A stretch of 64,000 nt of DNA, from assembly GCF_001558695.1 (NCBI RefSeq), contig NZ_LNTU01000012.1, forward strand, positions 558,001 to 622,000, written 5' to 3'. This document shows, piece after piece, positions 18,401 to 26,502 of this stretch; position 1 is the first letter of the stretch; each line of letters starts with the position of its first letter. This DNA is from Paramesorhizobium deserti. Its GTDB lineage: Bacteria > Pseudomonadota > Alphaproteobacteria > Rhizobiales > Rhizobiaceae. The notes beneath the pieces were generated by a model. The model did no database searches, was not told where the DNA came from, and saw only the letters and a list, made by a program, of their open reading frames with translations. The position numbers and the translations under genes were made by a program.

Positions 18401-18984
18401 AGACGATCACCGAACAGGGAGTGCAGATAACGCAGCCGCTGCTCCGCGCGGTCGGCCCGCTCTGCGGCTAGCGCGCGGCCGATTGGCCCGAGTGCTGCGC
18501 CGGTCAGCGCGATGATGCCTTCCGAATGGCCTTCCAGCCAGCCGGCTTCGATATGCACAGGATCGCCGGGCGCCGTATCGAGATAGGCGCGGCTGACGAG
18601 CCGTACCAGATTGGCATAGCCCTCCTCACTGGCGGCGATCAGCACCATGGGCGCCAGCCCGAGCGCATCGCGCCTCGAAGCGCTGCGGCTGTCATCGCCA
18701 CTGTCGCCGAAGCCGATATCGAGCTGGCAGCCGATGATCGGCTGCACACCATCCTTGACGGCTTTCTGGGCGAATTCCAGCGCGCCGAAAAGATTGTTGG
18801 TGTCGGTGATGGCAATGGCCGGCGCATCGTCCTTGACCGCGTGGCCGATGATCTTGCCGACCTGCAGTGCACCCTCAAGCAGGGAATAGGCGGAATGGAC
18901 CCTCAAATGGATGAAACGCGGGCCGGATGTTCCATTGGCCCCGTTCGGCTCACCCGTTCCTGCCTGTGCCATGCCGTCTGCCAC
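15478..18984 (-). CDS. dnaE: DNA polymerase III alpha subunit
   Basis: The replicative polymerase catalytic subunit. An N-terminal PHP domain opens with FIHLRVHSAYSLLEGA. The catalytic acids are in VSMPDFDIDFCQDRR (near residue 430). A helix-hairpin-helix region and an OB domain (SAGRLAGTVTSRQERKTRTG) follow, with a C-terminal domain to EVELV. About 1168 residues, normal for DnaE1. GTG at 18984 (VADGMAQAG) is preceded by GGGGAAG; ATG at 18972 and ATG at 19032 are alternatives. A 28-codon ORF behind a LexA box lies 131 bp upstream on the same strand, so some read-through under SOS conditions is conceivable. Confidence 0.97.
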   Translation of the reverse strand: MADGMAQAGTGEPNGANGTSGPRFIHLRVHSAYSLLEGALQVGKIIGHAVKDDAPAIAITDTNNLFGALEFAQKAVKDGVQPIIGCQLDIGFGDSGDDSRSASRRDALGLAPMVLIAASEEGYANLVRLVSRAYLDTAPGDPVHIEAGWLEGHSEGIIALTGAALGPIGRALAAERADRAEQRLRYLHSLFGDRLYVELQRPAGYDRMIEARMVELAYSNALPLVATNEAFFRESADFEAHDALLAIAEGQLLSSDERRRLTPDHYLKSQAEMAALFADLPEALENTVEIARRCCYYPETRKPILPRFTGEADDPEAALKAEADEMARQAREGLERRIETLGMAEGYTREQYAERLEYEIGIITRMKFPGYFLIVSDFIKWAKAQGIPVGPGRGSGAGSLVAYALTITDVDPLRFSLLFERFLNPDRVSMPDFDIDFCQDRRDEVIRYVQRKYGRDQVAQIITFGTLQARAVLRDVGRVLEMPYGQVDRLCKLVPQNPANPVTLGQAIEGEPKLIEERDKEPVVGRLLDIGLKLEGLYRHASTHAAGIVIGDRPLSELVPMYRDPRSDMPVTQFNMKWVEQAGLVKFDFLGLKTLTVLQTAVQLIARKGIEIDLSNLPLDDQLTYEMLSRGETVGVFQVESAGMRKALIGMKPDRIEDIIALVALYRPGPMENIPTYNARKHGEEEVASIHPKIDHLVKETQGVIVYQEQVMQIAQELAGYSLGEADLLRRAMGKKIREEMDKQRIRFVDGAVERGVGKAQANMIFDLLAKFADYGFNKSHAAAYAIVSYQTAYLKAHHPVEFLAASMTYDMSNTDKLNDFRREAERLGIEVVQPSVTSSFRPFEVGENRIFYSLAAIKGVGEAAVDHIVEKRQEKPYESLEDFCERIDPRVVNRRVLESLINSGALDCFKRDREAMSAGLDRIMGHAQRTQENAVSGQADIFGASGGPKEKLQLPVATPWLPSEKLHREFQAVGFYLSAHPLDEYRSVLEKMRVQSWADFSNAVKRGASAGRLAGTVTSRQERKTRTGNKMGIVQLSDATGQFEAVLFSEGLAQYRDLLESGKSVVITVAAENRPEGISLRIQTVQSLEDEASRIQKALRLYLRSSEALKQITPHLTTRGDGQVSLIVIKENGLREVEIELPDRYRVSPQIASAMKAIKGVVDVELV

Positions 18985-19115
18985 TTCGCTTCCCCAATTG
19001 ACGCGTCCGGCGACTCTCGGCCGCCTCAGCATTCAGTCTTAGGGATCGTGCGCGGCATGTCCAGACAAAGCCGCGCCTGTTACAGGCAGTTAACAGTCTA
19101 CCGGCGGGAAATACC

Positions 19116-19202
19116 TCAGATCGCACTGACCCAGATGGCGAAAGTTGCAATGAACAGGCTGACGGAAACGAAGGACAAGACATCCTGGAAAAGATCGGGC
19201 AT
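19116..19202 (-). CDS. 28-residue SOS-controlled membrane peptide (SidA-like candidate)
   Basis: The ORF reads MPDLFQDVLSFVSVSLF then IATFAIWVSAI. The short N-terminus is acidic and amphipathic (two Asp). One hydrophobic stretch of about 20 residues ends in Trp-Val-Ser-Ala-Ile, as expected for a single inner-membrane helix. AGAGGAG (19211-19217) stands 8 bases before the ATG, a near-ideal ribosome-binding site. A LexA box sits 37 bases upstream, within a promoter having an exact CTTGAC -35. Size, topology and regulation recall Caulobacter SidA, a 29-residue SOS-induced membrane peptide that blocks division through FtsW. Sequence relatedness to SidA was not established, and the target is unknown. 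Confidence 0.65.
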   Translation of the reverse strand: MPDLFQDVLSFVSVSLFIATFAIWVSAI

Positions 19203-19239
19203 CGGTGAACTCCTCTCTGTTCGCGTATGTTTAGTTTTT

Positions 19240-19264
19240 GTTCCATTTTTGTTCTAAAGTCAAG
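19240..19264 (-). promoter_or_regulatory. SOS promoter: -35 box plus LexA box
   Basis: Read on the minus strand, CTTGAC (19264-19259) is the exact alphaproteobacterial -35 element. GAAC-aaaaatg-GAAC (19254-19240), which is GTTC-N7-GTTC on the plus strand, follows in the spacer where a -10 box would be covered. LexA bound here would block polymerase. It faces the 28-codon ORF (start 19202). Confidence 0.75.
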
Positions 19265-19376
19265 CAAGTTTTCCCCGCTGTTTTTCGCTCATGGTTTGCG
19301 AAGGGTTAATGGGATTGGGAGGCTTTCTTCGCCTTGGCGCGGTCACCTTGGATGGAAACGCCGGCGGGACAGCGCG

Positions 19377-19406
19377 CCCCTCTGCCCTGCCGGGCATCTC
19401 CCCGAG
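19377..19406 (+). repeat. Family A repeat, partial arm
   Basis: The segment cccctctgccctgccgggca...tctccccga matches the left arm of the repeat at 4051 and 27326, then diverges where the CACAAGGGGGG part should follow. No matching right arm is present, so this is a decayed half element. The rest of 19265-19523 shows nothing else. Confidence 0.7.
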
Positions 19407-19523
19407 GGAGCCGTCGCCGCGAGCCACGTTCCCGCGAGAAGAACTGAGGGCAAAGATTTGGGCAGAGCGGGAAGTGTAGGATAAGGTTTTGGAAGAAGGG
19501 TTTCGTTACGAGCGCTTTTATCG

Positions 19524-19692
19524 TTCCGGAATGGATCCTCGGATCAAGCCCGAGGATGACGACTGTGAGGAGGAAGGCACCTCAATAGCAGGCGCTGCGG
19601 CTGACACGAATTGGCAGGCGCTATGGCAGGAGACGAATGTTTCCATCCCTCCTATCGTCATCCTCGGGCTTGATCCGAGGATTCATTCCGGA
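19524..19692. repeat. Family B-type palindromic repeat (variant with GATCAAG)
   Basis: The arm ttccggaatggatcctcgg + atcaagcccgaggatgacgac (19524-19563) faces gtcatcctcgggcttgatcc + gaggattcattccgga (about 19657-19692). Each arm has an inner palindrome TCCTCGG-ATCAAG-CCCGAGGA. The 90-base centre has no recognisable content. It lies downstream of lolD (minus strand). Confidence 0.85.
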
Positions 19693-19762
19693 CCGTCTGA
19701 TACATCACCAAACTCAACCCGAGGACCAATGGCTGAGGGCGGAAGGCCCCCAGTTAACTCCC

Positions 19763-20458
19763 TCAGATATCGACGACCTTGCCGTCCTTCAGCGTCACGC
19801 GACGGTCCATGCGGGCGGCGAGCTCGTGGTTGTGGGTGGCGATCAGCGCGGAAAGGCCGGATTGGCGCACCAGCGCTTCCAGCGCGTCGAAGACGTAACC
19901 GGCCGTCTGCGGGTCGAGATTGCCGGTCGGCTCGTCGGCGAGAAGCACCAGCGGCGCGTTGGCGACGGCGCGGGCGATCGCCACGCGCTGCTGCTCGCCG
20001 CCGGAAAGCTCCGACGGGCGGTGCGAGGCGCGTGGGCCGACCTTCATGTAATCGAGAAGCTGCTGCGCCCGCTCGGCGGCCGCCGCCGGGGAGAGCCCGC
20101 GCACCATCTGCGGGATCATCACATTCTCAAGCGCGGAGAATTCCGGCAGAAGGTGATGGAACTGGTAGACGAAGCCGACATCGTTGCGGCGGATTGCGGT
20201 ACGCTCGTCATCGGAAAGCGCACTGCAGGACCGGCCGTCGAGGATGACATCGCCCTTGTCAGGGTGCTCGAGCAACCCGGCGGTATGCAGAAGCGTGGAC
20301 TTCCCAGCGCCGGAAGGCGCGACAAGCGCCACCATCTCGCCGCGCTGAAGCGAAAAATCGGCATCCTTCAGGATGACCAGCTCGCGCCCGGCCTCATGAT
20401 AAGCGCGGTCGACGCCGGTGAGCTTCAGAATAGGGTTGCGAAGCTGTTTGTTCGCCAT
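19763..20458 (-). CDS. lolD: Lipoprotein-releasing ABC transporter ATPase
   Basis: Cytoplasmic ATPase that powers release of outer-membrane lipoproteins from the inner membrane to the carrier LolA. Walker A is APSGAGKST (residues 48-56), the signature is [15 protein letters not shown], and Walker B/D-loop is [14 protein letters not shown]. The 231 residues fit LolD. ATG at 20458 overlaps the lolE stop (TGATG); a GTG directly before it is an alternative. It is co-oriented with lolE and proS. A palindromic repeat lies downstream. Confidence 0.95.
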   Translation of the reverse strand: MANKQLRNPILKLTGVDRAYHEAGRELVILKDADFSLQRGEMVALVAPSGAGKSTLLHTAGLLEHPDKGDVILDGRSCSALSDDERTAIRRNDVGFVYQFHHLLPEFSALENVMIPQMVRGLSPAAAAERAQQLLDYMKVGPRASHRPSELSGGEQQRVAIARAVANAPLVLLADEPTGNLDPQTAGYVFDALEALVRQSGLSALIATHNHELAARMDRRVTLKDGKVVDI

Positions 20459-21744
20459 CACTCATACCTCAGGGCTTCGACCGGATCGAGCGCGGCGGCG
20501 CGCCAGGCCGGGAAAAGCGTGGCGAGGAAGGAGAGCGCCAGCGCCATGACGACGACGGAGATCGTCTCGCCGGGGTCCATCTTGGCCGGCAGCTGGCTCA
20601 GGAAATAGAGCTCGGGATTGAAGAGCGTGGTGCCGGAAAGCCAGGAAAAGAATTCGCGGATGCGCTCGACATTCAAACAGACGACAATGCCGAGCACCAC
20701 GCCGGCCAGGGTGCCGGCGGTGCCGATGGCGGCCCCCGTCATCAGGAAGATGCGCAGGATGGCATTGCGGGTCGCGCCCATGGTGCGCAGGATTGCGATG
20801 TCCCTGCCCTTGTCCTTAACCAGCATGATCAGGCCGGAAATGATGTTGAGCGCCGCGACGAGCACGATCAGCGTCAGGATCATGAACATCACGTTGCGCT
20901 CGACTTCCAGCGCGGAAAAGAAGGTCTGGTTACGCTGGCGCCAGTCGGTCAGGAGGAGCTGGCGGCCGGCGACGTCCTCGACAGGCTTCTTCAGCGCATC
21001 AACATTATCCGGATTGTCGGCGAAAATCTCGATCGACTGCACCTTGCCTTCCTGGTTGAAGAAGAGCTGCGCCTCGGTCAACGGCATGAGAACGATCGTG
21101 GCATCATATTCCGACATGCCGATCTCGAAGATGGCCACGATCTTGTAGGATTTGACCCGCGGATTGACGCCGAAGGGCGTGACATCGCCTTCCGGCGAGA
21201 CGATCGTCAGGCTATCGCCGACAGCGAGCCCGAGATTTTGGGCCATGCGGGTGCCGATAGCGACACCGCCGCTCTCATCGAAACCCTCGAACGTGCCCTG
21301 CCTCACATTGTCTGCGACGAGTTTCAATTTGGCGATATCCTCGCCGCGCAGGCCACGCACCAGGGCGCCGGAACCGGCGCCGACATTGCCCTGGACCAGC
21401 GCCTGGCCTTCGACCAGCGGAATGGCGAAGGAGACGCCCGGAATGGCATCTATGCGCTTGATCAAATCGGCATAGTCATCGAGCGGCCGGTCCATGGGCT
21501 GCATGATCAGATGGCCGTTGATTCCGAGGATGCGGGTCAACAGCTCGGCGCGGAAACCGTTCATCACCGCCATGACGATGATCAGCGTCGCGACGCCGAG
21601 CATGATACCGGTGAAGGAGAAGCCGGCGATGACCGAAATGAACGCCTCGCGGCGGCGGGCGCGCAGATAGCGCCACGCGATCATCCGCTCGAAGGCGGAA
21701 AAAGGGCCGGAGCCCTGCCTTGTCGCAGCCGCCGATTCGCTCAT
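20458..21744 (-). CDS. lolE: Lipoprotein-releasing ABC transporter permease (LolC/E family)
   Basis: A 428-residue inner-membrane permease with the MacB/FtsX layout. One N-terminal helix ([25 protein letters not shown]) is followed by a large periplasmic domain (about 60-280). Three C-terminal helices come next ([59 protein letters not shown]). The ending [12 protein letters not shown] is the classic LolC/E/MacB tail. The single permease probably forms a homodimer in this lineage. It overlaps proS (ATGA) upstream and lolD downstream. Confidence 0.93.
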   Translation of the reverse strand: MSESAAATRQGSGPFSAFERMIAWRYLRARRREAFISVIAGFSFTGIMLGVATLIIVMAVMNGFRAELLTRILGINGHLIMQPMDRPLDDYADLIKRIDAIPGVSFAIPLVEGQALVQGNVGAGSGALVRGLRGEDIAKLKLVADNVRQGTFEGFDESGGVAIGTRMAQNLGLAVGDSLTIVSPEGDVTPFGVNPRVKSYKIVAIFEIGMSEYDATIVLMPLTEAQLFFNQEGKVQSIEIFADNPDNVDALKKPVEDVAGRQLLLTDWRQRNQTFFSALEVERNVMFMILTLIVLVAALNIISGLIMLVKDKGRDIAILRTMGATRNAILRIFLMTGAAIGTAGTLAGVVLGIVVCLNVERIREFFSWLSGTTLFNPELYFLSQLPAKMDPGETISVVVMALALSFLATLFPAWRAAALDPVEALRYE

Positions 21745-23069
21745 CAGGCCCCCGCCAGTCTGTTGATCGCGGCCTCGATCGAGAGCGTCTCGCGCGCGCC
21801 CGTCGCCCGGTCCTTGATCTCGACCTCGCCGCTAGCTACGCCGCGCGGGCCGACGATGACCTGAACCGGCAGGCCGATCAAATCCATCGTGGCGAATTTC
21901 GCGCCGGCGCGCTCGTCGGTGTCATCGAGCAGCGGGTCGAGCCCGGCCTTGGTCAGCGCCTGATAGAATTTTTCCGAGACGCTGTCGCAGGCCTCGTCGC
22001 CCGCCTTCATATTGACGATGCCGACGCCGAACGGGGCGATCGCCTTCGGCCAGATGATGCCGTTCTCGTCATGTGAGGCCTCGATTGCCGCGGCCACAAG
22101 ACGCGACGGGCCGATGCCGTAGGAGCCCATGGAGACCAGATGCTCCTTGCCGTCGGGGCCCTGCACCTTGGCACCCATGGGTTCTGAATATTTCGTGCCG
22201 AAATGGAAGATGTGGCCGACCTCGATGCCGCGCGCGGACACCTGATCCTCCGGTTTGACCTTCGCCCAGGCCGCCTCGTCATGCATCTCGTCGGTCGCCG
22301 CATAAGGCGCCGTCCAGCGATTGACGATATCGGTCAGTTGCTGATCATTGCGGAAATCGGTGTCCGCGCCCGGCACCGCGAGATCGAGATAGGCGCGGTC
22401 GCAGAAGACCTGGCTTTCGCCCGTATCGGCCAGGATGATGAATTCATGGCTCAAATCACCGCCGATCGGGCCGGTATCGGCGCGCATCGGGATCGCCTGC
22501 AGGCCGACCCGCGTGAAGGTGCGCAAGTAAGCCACGAACATGCGGTAATAGGCCATCTTCGCGCCCTCATAATCGAGGTCGAAGGAATAGGCGTCCTTCA
22601 TCAGGAATTCGCGCGAGCGCATGACGCCGAAGCGCGGGCGCACCTCGTCGCGGAACTTCCACTGGATGTGATAGAGATTGAGCGGCAGGTCCTTGTAGGA
22701 ACGGACATAGGAACGGAAGATGTCCGTGACCATTTCCTCGTTGGTCGGGCCGAACAGCATGTCGCGCTCCTGGCGGTCCTTGATGCGCAGCATCTCCTTG
22801 CCGTAGGCGTCATACCGGCCGCTCTCGCGCCAGAGATCGGCCGACTGGATGGTCGGCATGAGGATTTCGTTCGCCCCTGCCCGGTTCTGCTCCTCGCGGA
22901 TGATGTCGCAGACCTTGTTCAGCACCTTGAGGCCCATCGGCAGCCAGGAATAGATGCCGGCGGATTGCTGGCGGATCATGCCGGCACGCAGCATCAGCCG
23001 ATGCGAGACGATTTCCGCCTCTTTGGGATTTTCCTTGAGAATGGGCAAGAAGTAACGCGAAAGACGCAT
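21744..23069 (-). CDS. proS: Proline--tRNA ligase, short alphaproteobacterial type
   Basis: Class II aminoacyl-tRNA synthetase charging tRNA-Pro. Motif 2 is in [20 protein letters not shown], motif 3 near [17 protein letters not shown], and the anticodon-binding domain occupies roughly 340-441. At 441 residues it lacks the large insertion editing domain of E. coli ProRS (572 aa), the norm in Rhizobiales. Its stop overlaps the lolE start by four bases. The 597-bp space upstream holds a candidate sRNA on the opposite strand. Confidence 0.97.
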   Translation of the reverse strand: MRLSRYFLPILKENPKEAEIVSHRLMLRAGMIRQQSAGIYSWLPMGLKVLNKVCDIIREEQNRAGANEILMPTIQSADLWRESGRYDAYGKEMLRIKDRQERDMLFGPTNEEMVTDIFRSYVRSYKDLPLNLYHIQWKFRDEVRPRFGVMRSREFLMKDAYSFDLDYEGAKMAYYRMFVAYLRTFTRVGLQAIPMRADTGPIGGDLSHEFIILADTGESQVFCDRAYLDLAVPGADTDFRNDQQLTDIVNRWTAPYAATDEMHDEAAWAKVKPEDQVSARGIEVGHIFHFGTKYSEPMGAKVQGPDGKEHLVSMGSYGIGPSRLVAAAIEASHDENGIIWPKAIAPFGVGIVNMKAGDEACDSVSEKFYQALTKAGLDPLLDDTDERAGAKFATMDLIGLPVQVIVGPRGVASGEVEIKDRATGARETLSIEAAINRLAGA

Positions 23070-23259
23070 GGGACCACCGAAACAGAAAAGCCTGAGTGCT
23101 TGAAGAATCAGGCGAAAGCATGAGCAGGGTTAGGCGTTTCTAGCGGCTTCTCATCCCGTTGGGAACCCGGCAAGAAAATGCTCTTTCAAACGTCAGCCGG
23201 CAAAAGGCATAGCGGATTGCGTCGTGATTAATCACAATGTGAAAAATTGAAAAAATTTG

Positions 23260-23288
23260 CGTGACAATCCGTAAGCACTCCGCTATTT
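23260..23288 (+). promoter_or_regulatory. Promoter of the candidate sRNA
   Basis: CGTGAC (23260-23265), a 17-base spacer, then CTATTT (23283-23288): close to the alphaproteobacterial sigma-70 consensus CTTGAC-N17-CTATAT. It predicts transcription start near 23294-23296. Confidence 0.6.
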
Positions 23289-23294
23289 TTTTAA

Positions 23295-23446
23295 GCATAA
23301 AGAGAAAGCAGGTATGAAACTGCTTTCCTACGCGGTCAAAGTCTTGGGAGGATGCGATCTCGGCGCGATATTCCGCAGCCGCCGACTACACGGATATGAG
23401 ATCGGACGCGTATTCAACTGCAAGGCGCAAGCCTTGCTTTTTTTTT
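23295..23446 (+). ncRNA. ecpR1: Candidate trans-acting sRNA, possibly EcpR1
   Basis: About 150 bases between a good sigma-70 promoter and a strong intrinsic terminator. There are three stem-loops. SL1 is AAAGCAG (23305-23311) / CTGCTTT (23320-23326). SL2 is CGATCTC (23355-23361) / GAGATCG (23398-23404). SL3, the terminator, is GCAAGGC-GCAA-GCCTTGC (23420-23437) followed by nine Ts (23438-23446). No open reading frame fits. I recall the S. meliloti sRNA EcpR1, which acts on dnaA and gcrA mRNAs, as lying in the gap between proS and the DUF1467 gene, and it has three stem-loops. The name is therefore proposed from position and architecture, not from an alignment. The rest of the gap (23070-23259) shows nothing else. 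Confidence 0.6.
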
Positions 23447-23545
23447 GCAAATTCAAGCAATAATCCCGGTTTTCTGCGGTTGCGGGTGAGCTGCCCTGGT
23501 CCGATGGGGCGGTGGCAGGACGCCCGTTTGGCCTGCATGCGGGTT

Positions 23546-23576
23546 CAAAAGAAAAAGCCGCTGGCGAACGGCGGCT
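23546..23576 (-). terminator. Intrinsic terminator of the DUF1467 transcript
   Basis: On the minus strand AGCCGC (23576-23571) pairs with GCGGCT (23561-23556), followed by TTTTTCTTTTG (23555-23545). It ends the minus-strand transcript arriving from mce-DUF1467 and insulates it from the convergent sRNA. Confidence 0.8.
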
Positions 23577-23666
23577 AAACTACACTATTTTTGTGGGAAA
23601 ATCCTGCGGGATTTCAAAACGATAGGAATGCGACCCGCTATCAGCGCCGATGGCGCGGCATCCGCT

Positions 23667-23936
23667 TTACTTAAGCTCGGGAAAGAAACGCGGAATATCG
23701 TCAAGACCGAAGCCGGCGACCTGCGTCAAGTAATAAAAGGCCGCGAAAATGATCGTGGAGACGATGGTGGTGCGGAAAAACGCCAGCCAGATGCGCGGCC
23801 GCGCTGGCGCGCTGGCGGTCGTGCCGAGCGTGATGTCGCCCTCTTCGGCCTGTGTGCGCAGACCGATCGGCAGCATCGCGAAGAGCATCACCCACCAGAT
23901 GATGAAATAGATTGCCAAAGCCGAACCAATACCCAT
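23667..23936 (-). CDS. DUF1467 family membrane protein
   Basis: 89 residues with two membrane helices: LAIYFIIWWVMLFAMLPIGL (about 8-27) and TTIVSTIIFAAFYYLTQVAGF (57-77), separated by an acidic-to-basic loop. It ends DIPRFFPELK. This is DUF1467, found across alphaproteobacteria beside mce; its function is unknown. ATG at 23936 has AGG seven bases upstream; a GTG at 23942, overlapping the mce stop, is an alternative that adds two residues. Confidence 0.9.
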   Translation of the reverse strand: MGIGSALAIYFIIWWVMLFAMLPIGLRTQAEEGDITLGTTASAPARPRIWLAFFRTTIVSTIIFAAFYYLTQVAGFGLDDIPRFFPELK

Positions 23937-23938
23937 GT

Positions 23939-24343
23939 TCACACCTGTTCCAGTTCAATGAGCGTGCCGTTGAAATCCTTGGGATGCAGGAACAGCACCG
24001 GCTTTCCATGCGCGCCGATCTTCGGCTCGCCGTCGCCCAGAATGCGCGCGCCCTCGCTCTTCAGGCGATCCCGCGCCGCGATGATATCCTCCACCTCATA
24101 GCAGAGGTGATGCATGCCGCCAGCCGGATTCTTATCCAGAAAGGCCCGGATTGGCGAGTCTTCCCCCAAGGGTTCGAGCAATTCGATCTTGGTGTTGCCG
24201 ACATCGACGAAGGCGACGGTGACGCCATGCTCGGACAGCGCCTGCGGCACACTCGGCTCGACGCCGAGCGCCGTGCGGTAAAGCGCGGCCGCCGCCTTAA
24301 GATCGGGCACTGCGATTGCGACATGATTGAGGCGGGTGAGCAT
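23939..24343 (-). CDS. mce: Methylmalonyl-CoA epimerase
   Basis: Interconverts (2R)- and (2S)-methylmalonyl-CoA in propionate catabolism. A VOC-fold (glyoxalase-like) enzyme of 134 residues. Metal ligands are expected in NHVAIAV (His7), GMHHLCYEV and GTLIELEQV (C-terminal Glu), and all these segments are present. The Glu in TKIELLEPLGEDSPI also fits the family. It is translationally coupled to the DUF1467 gene. A family A repeat separates it from rnj upstream. Confidence 0.95.
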   Translation of the reverse strand: MLTRLNHVAIAVPDLKAAAALYRTALGVEPSVPQALSEHGVTVAFVDVGNTKIELLEPLGEDSPIRAFLDKNPAGGMHHLCYEVEDIIAARDRLKSEGARILGDGEPKIGAHGKPVLFLHPKDFNGTLIELEQV

Positions 24344-24387
24344 GGTTAGTGTTCTCCACCTTGAACCGGAAAGGCTGGCAGGACAGC

Positions 24388-24550
24388 GCCCCCCTCTGGG
24401 CTGCCGCCCATCTCCCCCGCAAGGGGGGAGAAGATTATGCCTTCATGGAGGTTCGGCGCCAGCCGCAGACGTTGCCGAACAAGCGCCTTGGGCAGTGTAA
24501 GCCAATCTCCCCCCTTGCGGGGGAGATGTCCGGCAGGACAGAGGGGGGCG
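24388..24550. repeat. Family A palindromic repeat, copy 2
   Basis: The left arm (24388-24432: gccccccctctgggctgccgcccatctcccccgcaagggggg) faces the right arm (24503-24550: caatctccccccttgcgggg...ggacagaggggggc). Same architecture as copies 1 and 3, with small differences. It occupies the rnj-mce gap. Confidence 0.85.
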
Positions 24551-24576
24551 CCTAGGGATTCCATCAAAGTTTCCCC

Positions 24577-26250
24577 TTACACCCTCGTCAAAAACACCGT
24601 CACGACGGGTTTCTTGCCCCAGACCTCGTTGGCGGCGGCGCGCACGGCGCGGCGAACCGCCTCGCGCAGCACCTCGATATCCCTGCGGCGGGCGCGCGGA
24701 ATGCTTTCGACGGCGCTCACGGCCGCATCGAACAGGATATCCTCCATCAGGTCGCCGCCGGCATCTGCTTCCGGCAGGCCAATAGGCACCAGATCGGGAT
24801 CGCCGACGATGTTGTAATTGCCGTCGACGAGGATCGAGACCGCGACATGGCCGACATAGGAGAGCTTGCGGCGCTCGGTAATGCCAACTTCGTCCTCGTC
24901 GCCGATCAGCTTGCCGTCCTTGAAGACGCGGCCGAAGGGCGCCTCGTCGATGATCTCCGCCGGCCCCGGCGCGAGTCGGAGCATATCGCCATTGCGCACC
25001 TGCGCCACTTCAGGGATGCCTTCCAGGGCGCCGAGGGAGCCCTGCGCCACCAGATGCGCGGCCTCGCCATGTACGGGAACCAGTATCCTGGGCCTCACCC
25101 AGGAATACATGCGCTTCAGCTCGTTGCGGCGCGGATGGCCGGAGACGTGCACGAGAGCGTCGCTATCGGTGATGATCTTGACGCCCTGCTCGATCAGCAG
25201 GTTCTTCGTCTCGATGATCGCCTTTTCATTGCCGGGAATGGTGCGGGAGGAATAGATCACCGTGTCGCCCGGCGAAAGCGCCACGCTGCGCATCTCGTCG
25301 CGCGCCAGCTTGGCGAGCGCGGCGCGCGACTCGCCCTGGCTGCCCGTCAGGATGAGCACCACGTTCTCGCGCGGGATATAGCCGTAATCCTCCTCGGACA
25401 GGAATTCCGGCAGGCCCTCCATGTAGCCGAGGTCGGAGGCGACCTCGATCGCCCGCTTCATCGATCGGCCGAGGACCAGCACCTGGCGTCCGGCATCTCG
25501 CGCGGCCTCGGCGATCGAGCGGATACGCCCGACATTGGAGGCGAAGGTGGTGATGGCGACGCGGCCGCGGGCATTCTCGATCAGCTCACGCAGGGATTCG
25601 CCGACCTGCCGTTCGGAGGGCGACTCCCCTTCCCGCATGGCGTTGGTGGAATCGCAGACGAGCGCCAGCACGCCCTCGTCTCCGAGTTCGCGGAAGCGGT
25701 CCTCGTCGAGCAGCGGCCCGAGCGAGGGTTCGGGATCGCTCTTCCAGTCGCCGGTGTGGATGACGGTGCCGAGCGGCGTGGTGATCGCCAGCGACGCCGG
25801 CTCGGGGATGGAATGGGTGACCGGGATCGCCTCGATCTCGAAGGGGCCGACGGAGAAGGTCTCGCCGACACGGTAGAGCGTCACCGGGATTTCGGGCGCG
25901 TTCTGCTCCGCCTGGCGCTTGGCTTCCAGCAGTCCGGCGGTGAAGGGCGAGGCATAGACCGGCACTTTCAGGCGCGGCCAGAGATCAAGCAGCGCGCCGT
26001 AATGGTCCTCATGGGCGTGGGTGATGACGATGCCCTTGAGATTGTGGCGCTCGGCCTCCAGAAAGCGGATGTCCGGCAATATCAGATCGGCGCCCGGCAG
26101 TTCCGGTCCGGCGAAGCTCACACCCATATCCACAACGATCCATTCGCGGTCGTCTTCCGGTCCGTAGCCGTACATGGCGAGATTCATGCCGATTTCGCCA
26201 ACGCCGCCTAGCGGCAGAAAGACGAGTTCCGCGGATTTGGGTTGAGGCAT
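24577..26250 (-). CDS. rnj: Ribonuclease J
   Basis: A metallo-beta-lactamase/beta-CASP ribonuclease with endonuclease and 5'-3' exonuclease activity, important in rRNA maturation and RNA decay in rhizobia. The zinc-binding motif HAHEDH is at 78-83. Further ligands are in VTHSIPEPASLAI and HTGDWKSDPEPS, with beta-CASP motifs in ALVCDSTNAMREGESPSE, LTGSQGE and HVSGHPRRNEL. The protein is 557 residues, and GAGGAG lies before the ATG. It sits between birA and mce in the order conserved in rhizobia. Confidence 0.95.
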   Translation of the reverse strand: MPQPKSAELVFLPLGGVGEIGMNLAMYGYGPEDDREWIVVDMGVSFAGPELPGADLILPDIRFLEAERHNLKGIVITHAHEDHYGALLDLWPRLKVPVYASPFTAGLLEAKRQAEQNAPEIPVTLYRVGETFSVGPFEIEAIPVTHSIPEPASLAITTPLGTVIHTGDWKSDPEPSLGPLLDEDRFRELGDEGVLALVCDSTNAMREGESPSERQVGESLRELIENARGRVAITTFASNVGRIRSIAEAARDAGRQVLVLGRSMKRAIEVASDLGYMEGLPEFLSEEDYGYIPRENVVLILTGSQGESRAALAKLARDEMRSVALSPGDTVIYSSRTIPGNEKAIIETKNLLIEQGVKIITDSDALVHVSGHPRRNELKRMYSWVRPRILVPVHGEAAHLVAQGSLGALEGIPEVAQVRNGDMLRLAPGPAEIIDEAPFGRVFKDGKLIGDEDEVGITERRKLSYVGHVAVSILVDGNYNIVGDPDLVPIGLPEADAGGDLMEDILFDAAVSAVESIPRARRRDIEVLREAVRRAVRAAANEVWGKKPVVTVFLTRV

Positions 26251-26348
26251 TCAGGCTCCTCGCAAAGTTTTCACGAATACTTGCATTGTTTGCAAACGCT
26301 TAACACTGGGGGATTACCCAATGCTACCCCTACGTTGTCCCCGTCGCC

Positions 26349-26487
26349 GTCATTCTCGGGCTTGTCCCGAGAATCTACTGACAAAAGACAGGCGCGAACC
26401 AACGTCAGCGACTTGTACGCGCAGGAAGCAGCGAGAAGGCCAGTTCTGCCATGGCAGTAGGATTCTCGGGACAAGCCCGAGAATGAA
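26349..26487. repeat. Family B palindromic repeat, copy 1
   Basis: Left arm cgtcattctcgggcttgtcc + cgagaatctac (26349-26378) and right arm agtaggattctcgggacaag + cccgagaatgaa (26456-26487). Each arm carries an inner palindrome ATTCTCGGG-N5-CCCGAGAAT. The centre shows no coding content. It lies between the birA stop and the rnj start. Confidence 0.85.
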
Positions 26488-26502
26488 GGCGGAGAGGACG
26501 CG

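Noticed and set aside
16381-18471. 696-codon open frame antisense to dnaE
   Set aside because: A codon-bias shadow of dnaE with no domain pattern and no ribosome-binding site.
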